Shown here in pieces: positions 34,724 through 41,821 of a DNA stretch of 64,000 bases. Positions within the stretch are counted from its first letter, which is position 1, and the number at the start of each line of letters is the position of its first letter. Both the position numbers and the translations under genes were made by a program. Below the pieces are notes generated by a model. It did no database searches. It was not told where the DNA came from and worked only from the letters and a program-made list of their open reading frames with translations. The stretch is from an uncultured Thiothrix sp. (GTDB taxonomy: Bacteria > Pseudomonadota > Gammaproteobacteria > Thiotrichales > Thiotrichaceae), in the NCBI RefSeq assembly GCF_937873765.1, contig NZ_CALMZC010000039.1:62001-126000 (forward strand). The letters are read 5' to 3'.

Positions 34724-34740
34724 TTACATAAAGGCGCGTA

Positions 34741-34769
34741 ATTATGCGGTAAAGCATAATGACTGTCAA
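34741..34769 (-). promoter_or_regulatory. sigma-70 promoter of the rpsF operon
   Basis: On the minus strand, TTGACA (34769-34764), a 17-base spacer and CATAAT (34746-34741). It implies a leader of about 100 bases before rpsF. Confidence 0.75.
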
Positions 34770-34890
34770 TTAAGAGTCAGACTGACACTTTCTCCTTTTG
34801 TAGGATTTATTGGGAAAAATCAATTTTCCTGACCTAAACTCACATAAACCAAGAATTCAAATGCCAATTAGCTATTGCGTGGAGTTTTAA

Positions 34891-36141
34891 GTGGACTATC
34901 AACTTTCCGCCGAAGCGGAGCGAGTTGTCGGCAAACCTGCCCTAACATTTTTACTGGTCGAGAGTCAATCACCGGTACGTTTAGACCTTGAACTCATGCT
35001 ACGCAAGCGTTTCCCTACTGCTTCTTTAGAACGGTTATTTCCTGAAATTGATGTTAATGCACTCCAGCACTTGGTGTGGCAAGACTATGATTTAGTGATT
35101 GTTGCGACAGAAACGGCGGAGCCAGATTTAACTTGGTTACGTAGGGTTCAACGCACACGAGCAGGTTTGCCGCTGGTTATCGTCCTGACTGACGACCGAG
35201 ATCAGGAACGTAACGCAGTCTGGGCAGGTGCAGATGTAGCTTTGCCTTTGAATGCCTCACCTAGTCAATTGTCTGCACGTTTAGATAATTTGCTGGAGGT
35301 AGGGCGTGCCCTCCAACGCTATCCGATCAATTTACCGCAATGGCAGTTTCTAGAGTTGATTCACAATAGTGAAAACTCGGTTATTTTTTTAGCGGAAAAT
35401 CGTCAGCATCAACAAGCAGTGATTAAGCGCTTTAAATTTGATGTAAGTGGTGTCGATAATTATGCTTTTGGTAGCTTTCTGCAAGATGCTAAGTTGCTGA
35501 CTGCTTTGCAATATCCGGGGTTAGTGCACCTTCTGGATGTAGGGGTTTCCTGCAATGCGGTGGTAATTATTATGGAGTATGTACATGGGCAAACACTACG
35601 GGCATTACTCACCCAGCATACTTATCTAACATTAGCCAATTTAATCAATTGGTTTAAGCAAATCACTGAGTCTCTTGGGGTAATCCATTCTTTAGGGATG
35701 CTGCATCGCGATTTAAAGGCTTCTAATGTTGTCATGCGTGATGATAGTACGCCAGTGCTCTTAGATTATGGGATTGAAAGTAGTGTGATGCTCAGTAGCG
35801 GTTTTTTGCAAGAAGATCAAATCTACTGCACTCCCTTTTATGTTAGCCCGGAGCGGGTGGCTGGCGATCCTGCTAGCATTCAATCTGATTTATATGCTTT
35901 AGGTATTCTATTCTATGAAATGTTAATGGGTGAAAAGCCGTACACAGGCTCCAACCTTGGTGAAGTTTTGCAGAAGCAACTATTTGATCCTTTACCCCAG
36001 TTGCCTCAGCACTTAGCAATCTACCAACCCCTTTTAGATCGTTTACTCGCTAAATTGCCTGAGCAGCGCCCAGCCTCAGCAGCAGAGGTGTTAACTTGGT
36101 TAAGTAAGCATGAGCTGTTAGGAATAAACTTAATCAATTAA
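34891..36141 (+). CDS. Ser/Thr protein kinase with N-terminal degenerate receiver domain
   Basis: A soluble two-domain protein of 416 aa. Residues about 17-135 follow a CheY-like receiver pattern (LTFLLVESQ, DYDLVIVATE, LPLVIVLTDDRD, WAGADVALPLN), but the position of the phospho-acceptor Asp after strand 3 is Ala/Thr and the usual N-terminal acidic pair is reduced. Residues about 150-410 are a Hanks-type kinase: lysine K179 (AVIKRF), HRDLKASN (D274), DYG in place of DFG (292-294) and SPERVAGD. The glycine-rich loop is poorly conserved. The start is GTG with GGAG six bases upstream. No phosphatase or FHA gene is adjacent. Confidence 0.85.
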   Translation: MDYQLSAEAERVVGKPALTFLLVESQSPVRLDLELMLRKRFPTASLERLFPEIDVNALQHLVWQDYDLVIVATETAEPDLTWLRRVQRTRAGLPLVIVLTDDRDQERNAVWAGADVALPLNASPSQLSARLDNLLEVGRALQRYPINLPQWQFLELIHNSENSVIFLAENRQHQQAVIKRFKFDVSGVDNYAFGSFLQDAKLLTALQYPGLVHLLDVGVSCNAVVIIMEYVHGQTLRALLTQHTYLTLANLINWFKQITESLGVIHSLGMLHRDLKASNVVMRDDSTPVLLDYGIESSVMLSSGFLQEDQIYCTPFYVSPERVAGDPASIQSDLYALGILFYEMLMGEKPYTGSNLGEVLQKQLFDPLPQLPQHLAIYQPLLDRLLAKLPEQRPASAAEVLTWLSKHELLGINLIN

Positions 36142-36237
36142 CCTCAAATCTTTATTTTATCATTGCTGAGTTTTTGTTATAGTGTACAGTAAGGTTTTTT
36201 AGTATTGCTGTTAGCTAATTTATAACAAAAAATCAAT

Positions 36238-36744
36238 ATGATACGCTTCCTCATACTTTTCCTATTGGCCCAGGCTGTTTTATTCGGATTGGAGATGCTC
36301 CAAGCTGTACAACAGCAAGTCATTCTCCCTTGGACGGCGTTAATCGCTGATATTAGCGGTTGGTTTATGTCCTTTTTCGATACTAACGTGATTGCTTCTG
36401 GCAAAGTGATCAGCCATAGCTTGAACGGTTTTGCTGTCTCCATCGAGCCGGGTTGTAATGGAGTCGAAGCGATGATTGTGCTGCTGGCGGCGATTGCTGC
36501 CTTTCCTGCGCCTTGGTTGTATAAACTTAAGGGTTTAGCTTGGGGATTTGTCGCGATTCAAGGTATGAATCTATTGCGCATTATTAGCCTATTTTACCTA
36601 GGGCAATGGAGCCGCGAGCTGTTTGATTGGGCGCATTTATATATTTGGCAAGCGTTAATCATGTTGGATGCGCTGGTGGTGTTCCTCATTTGGATTCGTT
36701 ATTTGCCCTTAGACGATAAACCGCTAACGGAGCAGCCAGCATGA
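36238..36744 (+). CDS. xrtH: exosortase H
   Basis: A multi-pass membrane transpeptidase of the exosortase/archaeosortase family, 168 aa, which processes proteins bearing a C-terminal PEP-CTERM-like sorting tail. The conserved catalytic residues are visible: Cys73 in EPGCNGVEA, Arg114 in NLLRI and His133 in WAHLYIW. The small size and the partner gene downstream fit the XrtH subtype, known to serve IPTL-CTERM proteins. No such substrate is in this window. Its stop overlaps the next start (ATGA). Confidence 0.85.
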   Translation: MIRFLILFLLAQAVLFGLEMLQAVQQQVILPWTALIADISGWFMSFFDTNVIASGKVISHSLNGFAVSIEPGCNGVEAMIVLLAAIAAFPAPWLYKLKGLAWGFVAIQGMNLLRIISLFYLGQWSRELFDWAHLYIWQALIMLDALVVFLIWIRYLPLDDKPLTEQPA

Positions 36745-37352
36745 GACAACGACCTATTCAAAGCTTTATTATCGGTGTGCTTTTACTCCTACCGATTACT
36801 TTTGCGCTTTGGTATTGGGCAGCGGTAGTGCATTTGGCTCCTCTAACTTGGTTGACCGAGCAACTATTAGAATTCAATTTTCCCCAGTCAGTACTTTGGC
36901 TGAAATTGGATGAGAGTACTTTAATTTTAGCTTCAAACTTTGGAGTAGATGCGAGTGGGGCGATTGTTTCACCGCCAGTTTCAGATGATTTGATGGGTTT
37001 CCATTTGAACCCGCTCATTTATACCTATAGTTTACCTTTATTGTTTGCCTTGATTCTGGCCACGCCCTCTAGTAATAAATGGCAGCAACTGTTGTGGGCT
37101 AGCTTCATTTGGTTGCCGGTAGCTGCTTTCAGCATGTTTTTCAGTGTGTTGAAGGTATTAAGCTTTGATGTGGGTGCCGCTTTCCAACAGCAACAGACCT
37201 TGAGTAATTGGGGTTTAGACGTAATTGCCCTAGCTTATCAGACTGGCACTTTAATCTTGCCGATGATCGCGCCTTTAGTCATTTGGATGGCTCTAAATCG
37301 CGGTTTTTTACTGACTTTAGCGCCCCAATTACAAAGAGTTTTGGCGCATTAG
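36741..37352 (+). CDS. exosortase H-associated membrane protein
   Basis: A 203-aa membrane protein with an N-terminal helix (about residues 9-30), a periplasmic segment of about 70 residues and three C-terminal helices. It overlaps xrtH by 4 bases. A partner membrane protein directly after xrtH is the usual arrangement for this exosortase subtype, which is the main basis for the name. No catalytic motif is seen. Confidence 0.75.
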   Translation: MRQRPIQSFIIGVLLLLPITFALWYWAAVVHLAPLTWLTEQLLEFNFPQSVLWLKLDESTLILASNFGVDASGAIVSPPVSDDLMGFHLNPLIYTYSLPLLFALILATPSSNKWQQLLWASFIWLPVAAFSMFFSVLKVLSFDVGAAFQQQQTLSNWGLDVIALAYQTGTLILPMIAPLVIWMALNRGFLLTLAPQLQRVLAH

Positions 37353-37376
37353 GTGCATTAATTGAATAGAGCTAGC

Positions 37377-38357
37377 TTACTCAGGCGTGCGTTTACGCTT
37401 CCAATTCTGTAGATCAACCACCTTATCGCTATCAGCAGTATCTTTCGCATCATTAACGGATGCTTTATGACCACTACCTAACAGGACTGAAGGATTTCCT
37501 TCTAAAAACTCGCGCATTAAACGCAACTTGAGGCTATTTGGAAAGCGAATTGCGGTCTCGTGATTCTCTAAGGCTTCCGATTCTTCCTCAGTGAGCGAGT
37601 TCACGAGTGCCTTCCAGCGTTGATCAAGCAATTCTTTTAGCGGTTGACTGTCGCCTTCTAATTGAGTCTGGATTTCTTCAGGTAAGGATTCAAGATAAGC
37701 ATCTAAATTCTCAAACGCCTCCTCATGCTGGGCTTCATCTAAAGTATCCAGTAAATCCTGCAGCCATTGCTTTTCTGCTTCTAATGCAAAAGCATCATGC
37801 TCATGTGTAGGACGACCATTTTTGATCATCTCATTAGTCTGACCATATTTTTGCCAGAGCATATTTAAGCGCGGAGCGTAAGTTGCCAGTTCGCGCAGAG
37901 GATTTTTAGGCTCATCTTTAGTACTGGAGTCAGGCAAAGAGAAAATCGTGGGCGCTAAATCTTGACCCAATTGACTCGCTTGATAGAGTGCACTGACATA
38001 TTGGAAGGCATCGAAAGAGAAGGTGATGATATTCTCTTCATATTCTTCTGGATCTTCTTCCAACTCAATATTCAGAAAAGGCTCGTAGTGCTCATACACG
38101 ACATCCCAAAGAATTTTGCCGTCGCGATGTTTAACGAATACGGCCGATTCGATTTGAAAGCGTGGATTATCCGGTGAGGCGGTCACCATCCAGTAATCGC
38201 CAGTCGTTTGGGCGCTAGCGATCAATAAACCGATGTCCATAAAATCCATCGGTACTATGAAAATTTGTGCTGGACTACTGTAGTTATCTTGAACACTGAG
38301 GTAGGCGCTTGGTAAGCCACCTTCCAGCACTAAAGTTATCGAAAGGCTTTGATCCAT
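37377..38357 (-). CDS. hypothetical acidic protein
   Basis: I do not recognise this 326-aa protein. It is soluble and acidic, with dense Glu/Asp stretches (IELEEDPEEYEE; EEESEALENHE) and no signal peptide or membrane segment. The N-terminal third looks beta-rich and the rest helical; the last residues are basic (LQNWKRKRTPE). It stands alone on the minus strand, convergent with the exosortase pair. Confidence 0.65.
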   Translation of the reverse strand: MDQSLSITLVLEGGLPSAYLSVQDNYSSPAQIFIVPMDFMDIGLLIASAQTTGDYWMVTASPDNPRFQIESAVFVKHRDGKILWDVVYEHYEPFLNIELEEDPEEYEENIITFSFDAFQYVSALYQASQLGQDLAPTIFSLPDSSTKDEPKNPLRELATYAPRLNMLWQKYGQTNEMIKNGRPTHEHDAFALEAEKQWLQDLLDTLDEAQHEEAFENLDAYLESLPEEIQTQLEGDSQPLKELLDQRWKALVNSLTEEESEALENHETAIRFPNSLKLRLMREFLEGNPSVLLGSGHKASVNDAKDTADSDKVVDLQNWKRKRTPE

Positions 38358-38537
38358 TGGTTAAGTATACCAGATTTGATTGGGTCGCTAGCTGGATTTT
38401 ATGACGGTAACTGTGGGGTGAACTTAGTTCTGTTTCTTTCATAACAGCTAACTGAGAAAATAGTCTATCCTTGGGACGGCGTGAGTCCAATTCTTCCCCT
38501 AGGCTTTGGTTCTTTAGTTATTTAATAAGGATTTTTG

Positions 38538-39470
38538 ATGGTTAAGTGGATAATCAGTCGTGTCACTGATCTCTTAATTGCTTTAATACTCATGACCTTG
38601 ATTTTAGTGGTGTTATTAACTCAACCGCTTTTTATTTGGTCAAGACCCACAGCTCCTCAGATAGAGATTGAGCGTAGTGCCTTAGAACAGGAATTACGTG
38701 CATTCTTGGCTATTCCTTCTGCGTATGATGCTGAAAAGCGGTTTGAGGGTACATCGCAAGAATTGATCAAGCGCTTATCAGCAGCGGGAGCTGTTGAGCA
38801 AAATGATCGGACTGATGGGCAAAAGGTTTTGCGGCTACGAGTGGGCAATCCTGATGCGAAAAAACTTTACGTGGTGCTGCATTATGTGGTCACAGAAAAA
38901 CCAATTTTAGAAATGGCCGAAACGACTTTAAGTTTGATTGAGTTAGCTAAAGCAGTCAGCAAAGATGAGGATACGACGGCCTTACAGCTGAATTTAATGA
39001 TTTTCTTGCATCGCCCTGAACAATTAGAAAAAAGCTTATACCAAGTTAGTCTGTCGCATGCGGATCAGCTAGTCCAAGGCAAAGTATCCACCGATGCGCC
39101 GATTTTTATCTTTATGCCGGGGTTGCGCTTACCTGAAGCTGCTTATCTCTCTGAGCAATGGCGCTATTTTAGTTTATTAATGCCAGGTGGAGAGAATGAT
39201 TTAGCCCTCTATGGACGCTTAAATGATGTGTTCTTATTACGCAAACTTAAGGCTGGTTTATATCAAGCAGGTTTAAGTGGTTTGGACTCAATTAGTATTC
39301 CGGTGAACTTTCCTAATACGCGACCAGCTCCTTTAAAAGCTTATTGGGATAACCGTTTAGCCGTAATGTTAGTGCGCCCGAATATCTTATTACACGATAA
39401 AAATTATGCAGGACATGTGCGCTTTATTTCAGCTTTGCATACGCTTGTGAAAAAAGGCTATGAAAGATAA
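38538..39470 (+). CDS. membrane-anchored hypothetical protein, possibly a degenerate M28-like fold
   Basis: A 310-aa protein with one N-terminal membrane helix (about residues 11-33, LLIALILMTLILVVLL) and a large exported domain. The pattern of a short helix pair, then KLYVVLHYVV and a long alpha/beta domain weakly recalls M28 aminopeptidases, but the zinc-binding His/Asp/Glu set is not visible, so any such enzyme would be inactive. ATG 38538 is chosen over the TTG immediately before it; AAGG lies upstream. It ends 48 bases before RNase P RNA. Confidence 0.65.
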   Translation: MVKWIISRVTDLLIALILMTLILVVLLTQPLFIWSRPTAPQIEIERSALEQELRAFLAIPSAYDAEKRFEGTSQELIKRLSAAGAVEQNDRTDGQKVLRLRVGNPDAKKLYVVLHYVVTEKPILEMAETTLSLIELAKAVSKDEDTTALQLNLMIFLHRPEQLEKSLYQVSLSHADQLVQGKVSTDAPIFIFMPGLRLPEAAYLSEQWRYFSLLMPGGENDLALYGRLNDVFLLRKLKAGLYQAGLSGLDSISIPVNFPNTRPAPLKAYWDNRLAVMLVRPNILLHDKNYAGHVRFISALHTLVKKGYER

Positions 39471-39483
39471 ACGTCTTGGTTTA

Positions 39484-39512
39484 AAGACAAAACTTTGTTT
39501 TTTTGCTATAAA
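39484..39512 (+). promoter_or_regulatory. candidate promoter of rnpB
   Basis: AAGACA (39484-39489), a 17-base spacer and TATAAA (39507-39512) place transcription start near 39519, exactly where the RNA's 5' stem begins. Confidence 0.55.
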
Positions 39513-39518
39513 CCGCAA

Positions 39519-39877
39519 CTAGCCGATCGGGCAATCGCTGCCAAATTGGATGTAAATCTGATTTGGGGGAGGAAAGTCCGGGCTCCATAGGGCAAGATGC
39601 CAGGTAACGCCTGGGCGGCGTAAGTCGACGGAAAGTGCCACAGAAAATATACCGCCTATTCTATTATTTAGCTTAGGTAAGGGTGAAAAGGTGCGGTAAG
39701 AGCGCACCGCGTCATTGGTAACAGTGTACGGCAGGGCAAACCCCATCTGGAGCAAGACCAAATAGGAATGCATTGGCGCGGCCCGCGTTGCATTCGGGTA
39801 GGTTGCTTGAGATCTATGGTGACGTAGATCCTAGATGAATGATTGTCCACGACAGAACCCGGCTTACAGATCGGCTA
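39519..39877 (+). ncRNA. rnpB: RNase P RNA (bacterial type A)
   Basis: Catalytic RNA that removes 5' leaders from tRNA precursors. The terminal helix P1 is formed by AGCCGATC (39521-39528) with GATCGGCT at 39869-39876. The universal core is present: GAGGAAAGTCCGGGCTCC near 39570, ACAGTG around 39721, a CAAACCCC stretch at about 39739 and GACAGAACCCGGCTTA just before the 3' P1 strand. The length of about 360 bases is normal. It is followed by TATTTTCTTTT. Confidence 0.97.
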
Positions 39878-40027
39878 TTTTCTTTTGAGACTATAACTCC
39901 CCTCAATTAGTTTCTGCTTTTGCGGTTAGGTTTATATAACCGCTCTTAACTCTTCTTAATCCCTACAGAATCTTTTGTATATTTTCTGCAAACTGCTTGC
40001 TTTTTAAGCTTCTGTAAAGGCCTTTCA

Positions 40028-40056
40028 TTGACAGGGTGGAGTAGACTTCCTATCAT
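40028..40056 (+). promoter_or_regulatory. sigma-70 promoter of the dcw cluster
   Basis: TTGACA (40028-40033), a 17-base spacer and TATCAT (40051-40056), close to consensus. Predicted start is about 40063, just before the MraZ boxes. The remaining bases between rnpB and here show no gene. Confidence 0.8.
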
Positions 40057-40066
40057 TTGGACAGTG

Positions 40067-40096
40067 GTGGAAAAAAGTGGAATAAAGTGGATTAAA
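40067..40096 (+). promoter_or_regulatory. MraZ operator: three GTGG boxes at 10-bp spacing
   Basis: Three consecutive 10-base units, GTGGAAAAAA, GTGGAATAAA and GTGGATTAAA, begin at 40067, 40077 and 40087; a fourth GTGG overlaps at 40064. MraZ is known to bind repeats of TGGG-like boxes at one-turn spacing upstream of its own gene. Lying just downstream of the predicted start site, they fit autorepression. Confidence 0.8.
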
Positions 40097-40148
40097 CTTT
40101 CTTCTATAAAAAAGCTATCAAATATACCTAAAGCTCCTGAGTGACAGC

Positions 40149-40604
40149 ATGTTTCGTGGCATCTCAAACATTTCAATAGATACCAAGGGACGGCTGTCGA
40201 TGCCTTCGAAATACCGTGACGCTATCTTAACAAGTGCAGCAGGTCAGATTGTCATCACAGTAGATCATGCTGATAAATGTTTATTAATTTACCCCATGGA
40301 TCAATGGCTTAAAGTAGAGAAAGCCTTAATGGGGCTTCCCAATATAAACCGACGGGTGCGTAATATGCAGCGTTTAATTTTGGGACATGCGGCTGAAATA
40401 GAATTGGACGTACAAGGGAGGGTGTTATTGCCTGCTCCTTTACGCGAATATGCTGGTCTAGACAAGCGTGTGGTGCTCGTTGGGCAAGTGAGTAAATTTG
40501 AATTGTGGGATGCAGATCAATGGCAACAAGCTCGCGATGTTTGGTTGCGAGCGGCGCGTGAAGATGATGACGCGGATGACTTATTAAGTCAGGTTTTCAT
40601 GTGA
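40149..40604 (+). CDS. mraZ: transcriptional regulator MraZ
   Basis: An oligomeric DNA-binding regulator, 151 aa. Two SpoVT-AbrB-like repeats each contain a DxxGR motif (DTKGRLSMP and DVQGRVLLP). It is the first gene of the dcw cluster. Its stop overlaps the rsmH start (TGATG). Confidence 0.97.
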   Translation: MFRGISNISIDTKGRLSMPSKYRDAILTSAAGQIVITVDHADKCLLIYPMDQWLKVEKALMGLPNINRRVRNMQRLILGHAAEIELDVQGRVLLPAPLREYAGLDKRVVLVGQVSKFELWDADQWQQARDVWLRAAREDDDADDLLSQVFM

Positions 40605-41536
40605 TGTCTATTAGTTTTACTCATACCACAGTGCTTTTAACGGAAGCAGTCGCTGCTTTGGCGATTAGGCCAAACGGTTTATATATTGATGGTACCTATG
40701 GGCGTGGTGGGCATTCGGCAAAAATCTTGGAGCAATTGAACACTGATGGCTGTTTGCTGGCGATTGATAAGGATCCGGCGGCTATTCAGCATGCGCGTGA
40801 GGTTCATCAAGCCGACACGCGCTTTCAGATTTGGCAAGGCTCCTTTAGGAATTTCCCCCAAGCTTTAGCTGAGTTAGAACTAAGGACACAAGTTGATGGT
40901 GTGCTGTTAGATTTAGGCGTGTCGTCCCCACAATTAGACGAAGCTGAGCGCGGTTTTAGCTTTATGCGTGATGGTGCGCTAGATATGCGTATGAATCCCG
41001 ATGTGGGCTTAAGTGCACAAACATGGTTGCTACAGGCAGATGAAAAGGAAATTGCGCAAGTGCTATGGCTGTATGGTGAAGAGCGCTTTTCTCGGCAAAT
41101 AGCACGCGCTATCGTAAAAGCTCGCGACACTCAAGCCTTAGATAGCACTTTAAAGTTGGCGGAGCTAATAGCTAAAGTTATTCCTAAGCGTGAGCTGGGT
41201 AAACATCCAGCCACTCGTAGTTTCCAAGCGATTCGCATTAAAGTGAATCAAGAATTGGAAGATTTAGAGATGGGTTTGGCTGCTAGCCTGAAGCATTTAA
41301 AATCGAATGGGCGTTTGGCAGTGATTAGCTTCCATTCCTTGGAAGATCGTATGGTTAAGCACTTTATGCGTGAGTACTCAAGCCCAGCGCGCGTGCCTAA
41401 AGGTTTGCCTATTCAAGCATCTGAACTAACACCACCGCTGCGGTTAGTGGGAAAGGGTTTGCGGCCTAGTGAGGCTGAAGTTGAAATGAATGTGCGTGCA
41501 CGAAGCGCGACTTTAAGGGTTGCTGAGAAGGTCTAA
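40604..41536 (+). CDS. rsmH: 16S rRNA (cytosine1402-N4)-methyltransferase RsmH
   Basis: An SAM-dependent methyltransferase of 310 aa. It shows the N-terminal TVLLTEAV and GTYGRGGHS SAM motif, LDLGVSSPQLD and the C-terminal ISFHSLEDR. ATG 40604 overlaps the mraZ stop; a GTG one codon earlier is possible but less likely. It is the standard second gene of the cluster. Confidence 0.97.
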   Translation: MSISFTHTTVLLTEAVAALAIRPNGLYIDGTYGRGGHSAKILEQLNTDGCLLAIDKDPAAIQHAREVHQADTRFQIWQGSFRNFPQALAELELRTQVDGVLLDLGVSSPQLDEAERGFSFMRDGALDMRMNPDVGLSAQTWLLQADEKEIAQVLWLYGEERFSRQIARAIVKARDTQALDSTLKLAELIAKVIPKRELGKHPATRSFQAIRIKVNQELEDLEMGLAASLKHLKSNGRLAVISFHSLEDRMVKHFMREYSSPARVPKGLPIQASELTPPLRLVGKGLRPSEAEVEMNVRARSATLRVAEKV

Positions 41537-41542
41537 GGAACT

Positions 41543-41821
41543 ATGAACCTACACCGCTGGCAAAGCTTAGCGACAGTGATGCTCTATCTATTAGTGATTA
41601 TGTTGGCGTTGATGGTGGTGGCCAATCGTCATCATGCGCGCCAACTGTTTGTGGAGTTACAGCAGCTGCAAAAAGACCGTGACCAATTAAGTGCGACTTG
41701 GAGTCGTTTGGTTTTAGAGCAAAGTACGCAATTAAACCAAGTGCATGTAGAGAAGCATGCACGTGAAGTTTTAGGGATGAAAAAGCCCACAGCAGAAACC
41801 ACTCAGGTGCTTCACGAATGA
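41543..41821 (+). CDS. ftsL: cell division protein FtsL
   Basis: A bitopic divisome protein of 92 aa. One membrane helix (about residues 10-27) is followed by a coiled coil (HARQLFVELQQLQKDRDQL) and a short C-terminal tail. It partners FtsB and FtsQ. The end overlaps ftsI by 4 bases (ATGA). Confidence 0.93.
   Translation: MNLHRWQSLATVMLYLLVIMLALMVVANRHHARQLFVELQQLQKDRDQLSATWSRLVLEQSTQLNQVHVEKHAREVLGMKKPTAETTQVLHE

Noticed and set aside
39519-39850. minus-strand ORFs over the RNase P RNA
   Set aside because: The region is a structural RNA with P1 pairing and universal core sequences; the antisense frames are by-products.
40064-40096. GTGG repeats as a simple tandem repeat or CRISPR-like element
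   Set aside because: Only three 10-base units directly at the dcw promoter; the MraZ operator explains them.
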